A stretch of DNA of 64,000 bases, taken from NCBI RefSeq assembly GCF_039851965.1, contig NZ_CP156674.1, forward strand, positions 2,418,001-2,482,000, given 5' to 3'. A model generated the notes under the pieces. The model made no database searches and was not told where the DNA came from. It saw only the letters and a program-made list of their open reading frames with translations. The stretch comes from Pseudalkalibacillus hwajinpoensis. Its GTDB lineage: Bacteria > Bacillota > Bacilli > Bacillales > Guptibacillaceae. Both the position numbers and the translations under genes were made by a program. Positions 40,420 to 49,090 of the stretch are shown here, in pieces (positions within the stretch are counted from its first letter, which is position 1; every line of letters begins with the position of its first letter).

Positions 40420-40450
40420 GAAAGCGACATTTTATAATGTCGCTTTCGTT
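40417..40450 (-). terminator. Hairpin between sinI and sinR copy 2
   Basis: Perfect 15-bp stem (AACGAAAGCGACATT and complement) with a 4-nt loop, 8 nt after the sinI stop and just before the sinR operator. The trailing T-tract is weak, so it may be a partial terminator letting sinI be made in excess of sinR. Confidence 0.65.
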
Positions 40451-40457
40451 TACGTTC

Positions 40458-40580
40458 CTATGAATACTTCTGTTGTCGAAGAAAGCATTGAATTTCTTCG
40501 ATTTTTAACCCTAGCTCCTTTGCCTCCTTGATGAGTTCAATCCATTCTTGATCAAGCTTATCCTCCGTATGTACACTCAT
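40458..40580 (-). CDS. sinI: SinI-type antirepressor, copy 2
   Basis: 40-residue protein MSVHTEDKLDQEWIELIKEA followed by KELGLKIEEIQCFLRQQKYS. The LDQEWIELI core and helical hairpin match SinI. ATG at 40580 with a strong AAGGAGGGT site. It heads a sinI-sinR unit, and a GEMM-I-like aptamer ends just before its ribosome site, so its translation may respond to c-di-GMP. In B. subtilis, SinI binds SinR one-to-one to release matrix genes. Confidence 0.8.
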   Translation of the reverse strand: MSVHTEDKLDQEWIELIKEAKELGLKIEEIQCFLRQQKYS

Positions 40581-40584
40581 GTCA

Positions 40585-40701
40585 ACCCTCCTTGTAATGG
40601 ATCCAGGTAATACAACCATCATAGGAGCTGTTTGCTCGCTCCCTTAGATCTGTTACTTTGCGTCCATATTTTTCAAAAATGGTTTCCTTTTTCTGGAGGA
40701 T
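40585..40701 (-). promoter_or_regulatory. Candidate cyclic-di-GMP-I (GEMM-I) riboswitch upstream of sinI
   Basis: Minus-strand RNA from 40697 to 40602. P1 is UCCAG (40693-40697) with CUGGA (40602-40606). Then GGAAACCAU, a hairpin with a GAAA-containing loop, the hallmark GGACGCAAAG, then CUAAGG and CCUAUGAUGG on the two sides of a P2/P3 stem closed by GGGAGC/GCUCC (the tetraloop-receptor pattern), and UUACC just before the P1 3' strand. The order and spacing match GEMM-I aptamers. AUCCUCC (40695-40701) overlaps P1 and is complementary to the sinI Shine-Dalgarno GGAGGGU (40585-40591), suggesting a translational ON switch. Confidence 0.75.
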
Positions 40702-40902
40702 ACCTTCTTGTAATGCAACGACTGCATAAATTGATACTATTATCATAGTTCGTTAAACCTAAAAAAGGTGTTGTTTTTTGTAGGGAAAACTCATTTTTAT
40801 TTGACTTTTTTTGTCAATTATCCGATTTGAATCATTTATTGCTCTTGAATAGTTGCATACGTATTGGAAACAATACGAGTATAACGAACAAGGAGGAAAA
40901 GT

Positions 40903-41196
40903 ATGAAAAAATGGCTAATGACTCTATTAACCTTTACTCTTGCGATCGGACTTGCAACAGGATGTTCGAATGCAAATGAAGAAGAAGGACCCGTAGAAGA
41001 TCCTGAAATGCAAGAAGGTGCGCCAGAAGATGCCGAAAATGTTAACGAAGATGATGGTACAATTGACCAAGAAGACGATGATAATATGAATGAAGATGGA
41101 ACTAAAGAAGGCGATCAGGATGAAGATGGGAACAAGGATGAAGGAGATATGGATGGTACAGAAGAGCAGCCGAATGACGAAACAGAGGAGCAATAA
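40903..41196 (+). CDS. Acidic small lipoprotein
   Basis: 97-residue protein with a lipoprotein signal (MKKWLMTLLTFTLAIGLATG, then Cys21) and a strongly acidic mature chain of Asp, Glu, Asn and Gly (EDDDNMNEDGTKEGDQDEDG), without hydrophobic core; likely disordered and perhaps cation-binding. ATG at 40903 with ACAAGGAGG. Own terminator downstream. Upstream DNA to 40704 holds the sinI riboswitch leader on the other strand and an inverted repeat TTGAC-N7-GTCAA near 40801. No family assigned. Confidence 0.75.
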   Translation: MKKWLMTLLTFTLAIGLATGCSNANEEEGPVEDPEMQEGAPEDAENVNEDDGTIDQEDDDNMNEDGTKEGDQDEDGNKDEGDMDGTEEQPNDETEEQ

Positions 41197-41221
41197 AGTG
41201 AATTTTGTGAATGTGACAAAT

Positions 41222-41253
41222 AAAGACCTCACAGCAGGTCTTTTCTTTTTTTT
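41222..41253 (+). terminator. Terminator of the acidic lipoprotein gene
   Basis: AAAGACCT and AGGTCTTT around a short loop, followed by a T/C-rich run. Confidence 0.82.
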
Positions 41254-41312
41254 GGTAAAATTGTCTAACTAGTTAAGTCATCGGGTATAGAAAGAAAAAA
41301 GGAGGGTTATCA

Positions 41313-42080
41313 ATGAAAAAAGTGGCCGTTATAACAGGTGGTGGCTCTGGAATCGGAGCAGATACCGCAAAGCGCTTTGCGAAAGAAGGCATTCGCGTCT
41401 GTTTGTTTGATTTAAAGGAAAGCCGTGCAGAAAATGTGAAAGATGAGATTATTCGAGAGGGTGGGGATGCGTTTGTACTCGATATCGACGTTTCCGATGA
41501 AGAACGCGTTACATATGGACTTGAACAGGTAGTGAAAGAGTGGGGACAGATTGATATCCTCTTTAACAATGCAGGAATTAACGGTACGTTAAATTCAATT
41601 GAAGAAATGAAAGCAGAGGAATGGGATGAAACCATTCACACCAATTTGAAGAGTACATTTCTAATGATGAAACACACCATACCTTATATGAAGAAAAACG
41701 GTGGAAGTATGATCATTACGAGTTCCATCAACGGAAACCGAACGTTCTCTAATTTTGGAATGTCCGCGTATAGTACGTCAAAAGCAGGTCAGGTTGCGTT
41801 CATGAAGATGGCTGCACTTGAGCTTGCACAGTATCACATTCGTGTAAATGCAATTTGCCCTGGAGCGATTGATACAAACATTGAACAAAACACTGATAGA
41901 AAGGAAAGCGTTGAAAAAATCGAAATTCCGGTCGAGTATCCAGAGGGAGCCCATCCACTTGAGCAGAAATCAGGTAGTGCTGATCAAGTAGCTGATGTTG
42001 TTTATTTTCTTGCCTCCGATGCTTCAAGCCATGTGACAGGCACAGCGATGTACGTGGATGGTGCAGAATCACTTTTATAA
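41313..42080 (+). CDS. SDR family oxidoreductase
   Basis: 255-residue classical short-chain dehydrogenase/reductase, cytosolic. Cofactor loop TGGGSGIG, Asp in LFDLKES favouring NAD(H), NNAGINGT, catalytic Ser in IITSSINGN and Tyr/Lys in SAYSTSKAGQ, then NAICPGAIDT. Substrate unknown; some similarity to glucose-1-dehydrogenase-like SDRs. ATG at 41313 with AAAGGAGGG. Monocistronic with a terminator. Confidence 0.88.
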   Translation: MKKVAVITGGGSGIGADTAKRFAKEGIRVCLFDLKESRAENVKDEIIREGGDAFVLDIDVSDEERVTYGLEQVVKEWGQIDILFNNAGINGTLNSIEEMKAEEWDETIHTNLKSTFLMMKHTIPYMKKNGGSMIITSSINGNRTFSNFGMSAYSTSKAGQVAFMKMAALELAQYHIRVNAICPGAIDTNIEQNTDRKESVEKIEIPVEYPEGAHPLEQKSGSADQVADVVYFLASDASSHVTGTAMYVDGAESLL

Positions 42081-42092
42081 TCTATGTTAGAC

Positions 42093-42120
42093 AAATCCTC
42101 GGGATAACCCGGGGATTTTT
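42093..42120 (+). terminator. Terminator of the SDR gene
   Basis: AAATCCTCGGG-ATAA-CCCGGGGATTT with one mismatch, followed by T. Confidence 0.85.
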
Positions 42121-42169
42121 GTTGACGATTGTATTGGTCCTCCGTATTGTTAAAAAAGAGGTGATGGAA

Positions 42170-42556
42170 ATGTTTACAAAATTACACCATGTAGCGATTA
42201 TATGTTCCGATTATAAACGTTCTAAAGCTTTTTATGTTGATATGTTAGAGCTAGCTATTATTGAAGAAACGTATCGGGAAGACCGTCAATCTTATAAACT
42301 GGATCTTGCTGTGGGAGAGCACACGCGCATCGAATTGTTTTCCTTCCCAGATGCGCCGGAGAGGCCGAGTTATCCTGAAGCAAGAGGGCTACGCCATCTT
42401 GCGTTTGAAGTGGAAGATCTGGACGAAGCTGTTCAATATCTGACTTCAAAAGGAATTCAATCAATGGAAGACATTCGGTATGATGAACTAACGAATAAGC
42501 GCTTTACCTTTTTTGCTGACCCGGATGGACTACCGATTGAATTGTATGAAAAGTAG
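42170..42556 (+). CDS. VOC (glyoxalase-like) family protein
   Basis: 128-residue single-domain-pair VOC protein: LHHVAIICSDYKRSKAFYVD, central GLRHLAFEVEDLDEAVQYL and C-terminal FFADPDGLPIELYEK. Metal-ligand positions (His near the start, His in RHLAF, Glu in IELYE) are present. Resembles the GloA2/YwkD group; substrate unknown. ATG at 42170 chosen from the spacing to AAGAGGTG; ATG at 42164 is also in frame. Confidence 0.85.
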   Translation: MFTKLHHVAIICSDYKRSKAFYVDMLELAIIEETYREDRQSYKLDLAVGEHTRIELFSFPDAPERPSYPEARGLRHLAFEVEDLDEAVQYLTSKGIQSMEDIRYDELTNKRFTFFADPDGLPIELYEK

Positions 42557-42612
42557 AATAATTTAACAAAAATAAGTTGATTCCTTCCAGAAGATGTGGC
42601 AAAATAAGACGT

Positions 42613-42626
42613 GAAAGCGTTTGCTT
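42613..42626. promoter_or_regulatory. Catabolite response element (cre) upstream of the amylopullulanase gene
   Basis: TGAAAGCGTTTGCT fits the CcpA cre consensus TGWAARCGYTWNCW at all 14 positions. Two weaker cre-like palindromes follow at 42669-42682 and 42700-42715 (core GCAAACGGTTTCGC), all within 130 bp of the start codon. The multiple sites suggest CcpA and possibly a LacI-family sugar regulator. Confidence 0.7.
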
Positions 42627-42740
42627 ATTCTTGGAACTAGAATCGCTTATTTTTTTATTTTTTAAAAATGCAAACGATTTCCTTATTTTTACGGAAATGC
42701 GCAAACGGTTTCGCAACTATGTGGCTTAAGGGGGAAAAGA

Positions 42741-45700
42741 ATGAAACGGCGTAATCGAAAAGGTCTTTCACTGTGGCTTGCTATTGTGCTTGTATTGCAA
42801 CTGCTAGCAGGTGCGATACCGGGGGTTCAGGCGGCAGAAGGAAGTCCAATTATTGATGGATCGAGCGCAAAGTTCATGTATGAAGGGGATGGGAGCGAAG
42901 AAACCGTTCTTGTTGCAGGGGATTTTACAAACTGGCAGGATGGTGCACTTCCACTTGAAAAAGGTGAAGATAATGTCTGGAGTTTAAAGATTGATAATTT
43001 ATCCGACGGACAACACCAGTACAAGTTGATCGTCAATGGAGAATGGATGAAAGATCCTATGAATCCAAACGGAAATGACAACAGTACGTTTACGATTGGT
43101 GAACCGACCAATGATCGAATTGTTACGCTTGTTGGTGATTTGCAGGACGAGCTTGGTGCTGCAAAGGAATGGGATCCTGCTGCAGAAGAAACGATAATGG
43201 AAGCGAAGGGAAATGGCTTTTATGAACTTACAGCAGAACTACCAGCAGGAACATATGAATACAAAGTAGCAATCAACCAATCGTGGGGTGAAAGCTATGG
43301 AGATGGAACAGGAAATTTAAAGCTCACACTCTCTGAGGCCACTACTGTCACATTTTACTATCATGATGGGACGCATGCAGTAGCGAACTCTACTAATTAC
43401 ACACCAATAGCTAAGGAAAAGCAGCCGAGGCTTGCCGGGTCTATTCAACCTGCGATTGATGCAGGAGCAGAATGGAGTCCAGAGCAATCTACAGCTCTTC
43501 TAACAGATGATGACTATGATAATGTTTACACTTTTACGGAAATGGTTCCTAAAGGAAACTATGAATATAAAGTGGTCCTTGGCAATACCTGGGGTGAAGA
43601 TTATCCTGCAGAAAATGCGAAGCTAAATGTCCTTACAGATGCTAACGTTACGTTCTTCTTTAACTCTGAAACAAAAGATGTAAGCACAGATTACAGTGCA
43701 GAAGGGTCTGACGGGGCGATCTCAAAAGCGAGTCTTCTACATAACTCATGGGAAGAAGCTTACCGGGCTCCATTCGGTGCCATACAAAAAAGCAAAACCG
43801 TGACTCTCCGTCTTTCAGCAAAGAAAGATGACCTCACGGGAGCGGACCTGTATATTAAGAATCAAAATACAGGAACTAGCAAACTCGTTGCAATGGAAAA
43901 GGCCACAACAGCTGATGGTCTTGATTTCTGGGAGGCAGATGTAACGCCTGAAGAAAAAGGCCTGTATGGCTACAAGTTTATTGTCAGAGACGGCTCTGCG
44001 AAGGCAGAATACGGGGAAGATACGAAGCAGGGCGCATTAGGAAAAGCAATTGATGCGAATGCTGAGCTGTATCAATTAACGGTATTTGATCCAGGTTATG
44101 AAACACCAGATTGGATGAAAGAAGCGGTTGTGTATCAAATTTTCCCGGATCGATTTAACAATGGAAATCCGGATAACGATGATGCGAAAGTAAACGCAAG
44201 AGGGAATGAGCCGATTGAACATCAGAATTGGGGAGAGCTTCCAGACAATCCGAGACTTGCTGACAGTACAGGGTATGAAGGAGATGAAATCTGGAGCAAC
44301 GATTTCTTTGGTGGTGATTTAAAAGGGATTCAAGAAAAGCTCGACTACATTCAGTCGCTCGGTGTTAACACTCTTTATCTGAATCCAATTGCTGAAGCAG
44401 CGTCAAACCACAAGTATGATGCAGCGGATTGGAAATCGATTGACCCAATGTTTGGGACACCAGAAGAGTTCAAGGCTTTTACAGATGAACTTGAAAAGCG
44501 AAATATGCATTTGATCATGGATGGGGTATTCAACCATGTTGGTGATGATTCCATTTATTTTGATCGTTATGGTAAATATGACGTAGTTGGTGCTTATGAA
44601 TATTGGTCTCTCATTTATGACTTGATGAATGATGGCATGAGTGAAGAAGATGCAAAGACAGAAGCGCGAAAGCAACTAGAAAAAGAGGGCCAGACGTTTA
44701 ATGATGAGTATGGCTTCCATAACTGGTTCAATATTAAAAATGAAAAAGTGGTCGATGAAAACGGCAACGAACGCTACGATTATCAGGCGTGGTGGGGTTA
44801 TGATTCACTCCCTGAAATCAAGAGTGTTGAAGGGGAAGCTGTTGATTACGCAAGTGAATTGAACAATCAGAAATTCTCTGATTACATTATGTATGACGAA
44901 GACTCTGCTTCGAAATCATGGTTAACAAACGGTGCATCTGGATGGCGCCTTGATGTAGCCAATGAAGTGGATATGGAGTTCTGGCGCGAGTTCCGCGACG
45001 AATTAAAGTCTGAGGAAATGGCTGGCACTGGTGCCACACTTAAAGAAGGGGAGGAACCGCTCATTCTCGGAGAGATCTGGGATGATGCTTCGAAATACTT
45101 CCTTGGAGATCAATATGATTCAGTTATGAACTACCGTTTCGAAGGCGCGATTCTGAACTTCCTGAAGAGCGGAAATGCAGCAAGTGCGGATGAACAATTG
45201 ATGGCCGTCCAAGAAGACTATCCTAAGGAAGCCTTCCATGCGCTTATGAACTTGATGGGCTCGCACGATACACCACGTGCCGTCTACGTTCTTGGCGGGG
45301 GAACAGACACGTATGAGCGTGCGGAATTTGATCCGAATTATGATCATGAACTCGGCGTGCAGCGTCTGAAACTAGCGGCAATTTTACAAATGGGATACCC
45401 TGGCGCACCAACGATTTATTATGGTGATGAAGCGGGAGTTACAGGTTCTAAGGACCCGGATGATCGCCGCACATATCCATGGGGCGATGTAAATGAAGAG
45501 TTATTGAAGCATTATCAGGATGCAGGTGCAGTTCGAACGGCAAACGCTGATCTTCTCGCATACGGCGAACTGACAACATTGTACGCAGAAGGCGATGTGT
45601 ATGCGTTTGCTCGCACCAGTAAAGACGGTGCAGCTGTCATTGCAGTGAACCGTGGCAACAACGCGCAAACACTTGAGTTTGATGTGAAAGATGTTTTGAA

Positions 45701-48263
45701 AAATAACATTGCGTTCACCGACGGACTAGCAAAGGATTATAAAGTAACAGTGAAGGATGGCAAGGTAAGCGTGACGATTCCTGCGATGACAGGACGGATG
45801 CTGATTGCTGATCAGGACCAGAACTTCGAACTTCCAAATGCAGTCAGTGAGCTGAAAGCTGCAGCAGGAGAAGGAAGTGCAACGCTCTCCTGGACAGGTG
45901 ATGCAGCACAGTATAAAGTCTACAAATCAACGCTTCAAGGAGCGATGTATGAAGAAGTGGCAGTGACAGATCAAACATCTGTTACAGTCGATAACCTGAC
46001 GAATGGGCAAGCGTACTACTTTGCCGTAACCGCTTTGGATCGGGATGGCAACGAGTCGGTTAAAGTAGAAACGACAAGTGCAGCTGTGCCTCATTTTGAA
46101 TGGAAAGATGGAGAATATGAGATTAGTTCTGTTACAGCTGTGGAAGATCAAGTACTTGATCTATCGAAAACGTTCACGGTTGAAGCGACTGTAAAGATTG
46201 CAGGAGCAACAGAGACAGGTCTTGCAGAAGGTTTAATTGGGAAGCTTCAGATGAAGCATGGAGACCGTGACTGGACTGAAACGAAAGCATCTTACACAGG
46301 CCAGGGCGGAGATAATGATGCAAATGCGTTCAAAGCTGATTTCCGTCCAATTGAGAAAGGCACGTATTCATACCGCTTTTCATTCTCAACAGACCGTGGT
46401 GCAACATGGAAAACAACGAATACAGAGGAAGTTGTCTTTTCTCAAAATCAAGATGATACGAAAGCGCCTGCTGAGGCCGTTAAGCTTGATGAGCCACTGA
46501 AGGAATCCGGACAAGTTACATTAAATTGGACACTTGAAGGTCCTGATGAGCCCTACCTTCTAGCGATTGAGCGGGATGCTGAGACGATTGAACTTTTAGA
46601 AAATGTCGAGGCTGTCAGCTATACCGATTTTGCTGTTCAGAATGGTAAAACCTATACGTATAAAGTGGTAGCTTACGATCAGGCTGGAAATCAGACAGCA
46701 TCAAACGAAGTTTCCATTACACCGGATATTGTGATGGTTGATGTAACGTTTAAAGTTCACGCGCCGGATTATACACCACTTAGCGCGAAAGTCACCATGC
46801 CTGGCAGTCAAAACGGCTGGAGTACAAGTGCATGGGAAATGTCGCGTAATGGTGCTGTATCACCGGACTGGGAGCTGCAAAAGTCATTCCCGGAAGGAAC
46901 TGTTTTAACGTACAAGTATGTAAAAGGTGAGTCGTGGGATCAGGAAGGCCTTGCCGATCACACACGTAACGACAAGTCAGATGACGATGTGAGTTATTAC
47001 GGTTACGGTGCAGAAGGTACAGATCTGAAAATAACGGTAACAAATCAGGGTAGCAATAAAATGGTAGTAGAAGATGAAATTCTTCGCTGGATTGACATGC
47101 CTGTTGTTGTCACTTCCCCTGAAACAGGAGCAATTGTTGAAGGAGATACGGTGACATTCAAAGGGAATGCGATTAAAGAAGGCGACCTCACAATTAATGG
47201 TGAAAAAGTAATTGTGAACGACGATATGTCATTCTCACATGAAGTAAAGCTCGAGAATGGTGAAAATGAGATTCCAATTTCGATTTCACCTTCAGAAGAA
47301 AACAAATACGAAATCTTTAACAATGATGGCGGAGCAATTGGTAAGAACACGAAGGAATATACATGGAAAGTAACGTCCCAAGCGGGCGATCCTGAGCCGA
47401 AGGAACCTGTACGTTTATTCGGGGATGATCGTTATGCGACTTCGGTCGAAATTTCGAAACAGGGCTGGGATAAAGCGGATACAGTGGTGATTGCAAGAGG
47501 AGATAACTTTGCCGATGCGTTAGCTGGTGCTCCACTGGCATATAAACTTGATGCTCCAATTCTTCTAGCGAAAGAAAAGGGACTTGAGAAGTCAGTAAAA
47601 GATGAAATCAAGCGACTTGGAGCTAAAAACGTGATTATCTTAGGTGGTACCAAAGCTGTGCCAAAGTTTATCTCCTATCAGCTTGAAGGACTGGACTTGA
47701 AAGTAAAACGAATTTACGGAGACGACCGTTTTGAAACAGCCGCTAATATTCAGGCAAGCCTTGGTGGTAACCCTGATAAAGCGATCGTAGCAAACGGTAT
47801 GGACTTTCCTGATGCACTCGCTGCAGCATCCTATGCAGCAGAAAAAGGGTATCCAATTCTTTTCACGAAAAAAGATAGCGTTCCGAAAACAACGTTGCGA
47901 GCATTGCGCAGCGTAGACGGATCCATTGTTGCTGGTGGAGAAGCTGTTATCAGTGAACAATTGCTTGGCGATCTACCAGCTCCAGAGCGATTTGCAGGTG
48001 AAAACCGCTTTGGAACAGCGGCAGCTATTGCAACGGAACTTAATGCATCGAAGCAGGTCTTTATCGCAACAGGCATGGATTTCGCTGATGCCCTAACAGG
48101 CTCAGTACTTGCAGCAAAACAGGATGCAGCTATGCTCCTTGTTAAACCAGAGGCAATGCCGGACGAAACGGCAGAAGCACTGAAGAAGCTAGAAGCTGAT
48201 ACATTTATAATACTCGGTGGGACGAGTGCGGTAAGTGATGAGGTGGTTGAGGGGCTGAATTAG
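42741..48263 (+). CDS. Secreted GH13 amylopullulanase-like enzyme with CWB2 anchor
   Basis: 1840-residue multidomain alpha-glucan hydrolase. Signal peptide (1-31); starch-binding CBM48-like module (about 35-120); two pullulanase X25-type modules (about 125-220 and 225-318); a CBM34-like module (330-455); GH13 barrel (457-1030) with nucleophile Asp738 (GWRLDVANEVD), acid/base Glu778 (GEIWDD) and Asp843 (GSHDTPR); FN3 modules near 1032-1115 and 1241-1325; a CBM20-like module (1330-1435); and three CWB2 repeats (about 1555-1840). Specificity between alpha-1,4 and alpha-1,6 bonds is not certain. cre sites upstream indicate glucose repression. Confidence 0.88.
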   Translation: MKRRNRKGLSLWLAIVLVLQLLAGAIPGVQAAEGSPIIDGSSAKFMYEGDGSEETVLVAGDFTNWQDGALPLEKGEDNVWSLKIDNLSDGQHQYKLIVNGEWMKDPMNPNGNDNSTFTIGEPTNDRIVTLVGDLQDELGAAKEWDPAAEETIMEAKGNGFYELTAELPAGTYEYKVAINQSWGESYGDGTGNLKLTLSEATTVTFYYHDGTHAVANSTNYTPIAKEKQPRLAGSIQPAIDAGAEWSPEQSTALLTDDDYDNVYTFTEMVPKGNYEYKVVLGNTWGEDYPAENAKLNVLTDANVTFFFNSETKDVSTDYSAEGSDGAISKASLLHNSWEEAYRAPFGAIQKSKTVTLRLSAKKDDLTGADLYIKNQNTGTSKLVAMEKATTADGLDFWEADVTPEEKGLYGYKFIVRDGSAKAEYGEDTKQGALGKAIDANAELYQLTVFDPGYETPDWMKEAVVYQIFPDRFNNGNPDNDDAKVNARGNEPIEHQNWGELPDNPRLADSTGYEGDEIWSNDFFGGDLKGIQEKLDYIQSLGVNTLYLNPIAEAASNHKYDAADWKSIDPMFGTPEEFKAFTDELEKRNMHLIMDGVFNHVGDDSIYFDRYGKYDVVGAYEYWSLIYDLMNDGMSEEDAKTEARKQLEKEGQTFNDEYGFHNWFNIKNEKVVDENGNERYDYQAWWGYDSLPEIKSVEGEAVDYASELNNQKFSDYIMYDEDSASKSWLTNGASGWRLDVANEVDMEFWREFRDELKSEEMAGTGATLKEGEEPLILGEIWDDASKYFLGDQYDSVMNYRFEGAILNFLKSGNAASADEQLMAVQEDYPKEAFHALMNLMGSHDTPRAVYVLGGGTDTYERAEFDPNYDHELGVQRLKLAAILQMGYPGAPTIYYGDEAGVTGSKDPDDRRTYPWGDVNEELLKHYQDAGAVRTANADLLAYGELTTLYAEGDVYAFARTSKDGAAVIAVNRGNNAQTLEFDVKDVLKNNIAFTDGLAKDYKVTVKDGKVSVTIPAMTGRMLIADQDQNFELPNAVSELKAAAGEGSATLSWTGDAAQYKVYKSTLQGAMYEEVAVTDQTSVTVDNLTNGQAYYFAVTALDRDGNESVKVETTSAAVPHFEWKDGEYEISSVTAVEDQVLDLSKTFTVEATVKIAGATETGLAEGLIGKLQMKHGDRDWTETKASYTGQGGDNDANAFKADFRPIEKGTYSYRFSFSTDRGATWKTTNTEEVVFSQNQDDTKAPAEAVKLDEPLKESGQVTLNWTLEGPDEPYLLAIERDAETIELLENVEAVSYTDFAVQNGKTYTYKVVAYDQAGNQTASNEVSITPDIVMVDVTFKVHAPDYTPLSAKVTMPGSQNGWSTSAWEMSRNGAVSPDWELQKSFPEGTVLTYKYVKGESWDQEGLADHTRNDKSDDDVSYYGYGAEGTDLKITVTNQGSNKMVVEDEILRWIDMPVVVTSPETGAIVEGDTVTFKGNAIKEGDLTINGEKVIVNDDMSFSHEVKLENGENEIPISISPSEENKYEIFNNDGGAIGKNTKEYTWKVTSQAGDPEPKEPVRLFGDDRYATSVEISKQGWDKADTVVIARGDNFADALAGAPLAYKLDAPILLAKEKGLEKSVKDEIKRLGAKNVIILGGTKAVPKFISYQLEGLDLKVKRIYGDDRFETAANIQASLGGNPDKAIVANGMDFPDALAAASYAAEKGYPILFTKKDSVPKTTLRALRSVDGSIVAGGEAVISEQLLGDLPAPERFAGENRFGTAAAIATELNASKQVFIATGMDFADALTGSVLAAKQDAAMLLVKPEAMPDETAEALKKLEADTFIILGGTSAVSDEVVEGLN

Positions 48264-48285
48264 AACGGTGTAATGGAGTGTAAAC

Positions 48286-48385
48286 GGGGTCAGACCCCTC
48301 TCTGACCCCATGAAGTGTCCGCCTCCGGCGGACACTTTTTTTGCGATGAAAGAGGAGGGAGGGGCAGACACGTGTCTGACCCCCC
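48286..48385. repeat. GGGGTCAGAC palindromes flanking a terminator, block 1
   Basis: GGGGTCAGA-N6-TCTGACCCC at 48286-48309, then terminator AAGTGTCCGCC-TCC-GGCGGACACTT with seven T (48313-48342), then GGGGCAGACACGTGTCTGACCCC (48360-48384). The same order recurs at 62655-62776. Confidence 0.8.
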
Positions 48386-48936
48386 TCACCCTTCATCAGC
48401 ACATGGTCAAGTCATGTCGTGATTATGGAAGCCGATGTTAAAAGTGGTGCAATGACGACCGCACGCTTTGCAGAGAGGCAAGCAAGAAAGGTCTTTGCCA
48501 TGAAAAGCGAAGACCTTCGAAAAGGACAGGGGACAAACTGTCTAACCGAGAAAGGTGTAACCCCTTACACCGGCGTAGATTTCTTTTTAAATGAACTGAA
48601 TTTACCCACGACACGTTAAAAGAATCCATTCCCAGATTCTTAAAAGTTATCAAAACCACCGAATATTCAACGAATGAACTCTTCGATTTGATCCCTCAAG
48701 GATCTTCAATATCATCTCTCCCTATCTAGAGCATGATGGCTTCCAACCATCAGGGAAAAGATGAAAGAGAAAAGAAGATAAACCTGCCTCGGAACCACCC
48801 AATCGAGCCATCGAAAGGGTGGTTTTTCTATGTGAATTTCATTCTTCTTTTATAAGTATATCTACCTATGTGTGTTTAAACCAAGAATAGTCAATAAAAA
48901 GTAAAACTACTTTTATATAGTAATTAATTTATATAT
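48386..48936. other. Gene-poor intergenic region
   Basis: No supported gene. A 66-codon frame (48419-48619) has no ribosome site or recognisable family. A hairpin AACCACCC...GGGTGGTT with a following T-run (about 48793-48830) is a probable terminator. The remainder is AT-rich. Confidence 0.5.
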
Positions 48937-48966
48937 TTGGGGTCAGACAGGGGTCTGGCCCCAAAA
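48937..48966. repeat. GGGGTCAGAC palindrome
   Basis: TTTGGGGTCAGAC-AGG-GGTCTGGCCCCAAA, one of at least five related palindromes in the window. It stands alone, 125 bp before the nuclease gene. Confidence 0.75.
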
Positions 48967-49090
48967 TGAAAGCGCAAACAAAATTTAAACAATTTACTCA
49001 ATTTTTACACATATAGGACAATTGTTGTTGTATACTGACAATTGATGGCAGTGTCACCAAAATTCGACTACATATCCGGGGGGATGGAAT

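Noticed and set aside
48419..48619. 66-codon open frame between the amylopullulanase and nuclease genes
   Set aside because: No Shine-Dalgarno sequence, no signal or motif, and it lies in a repeat-rich gap. Most likely chance.
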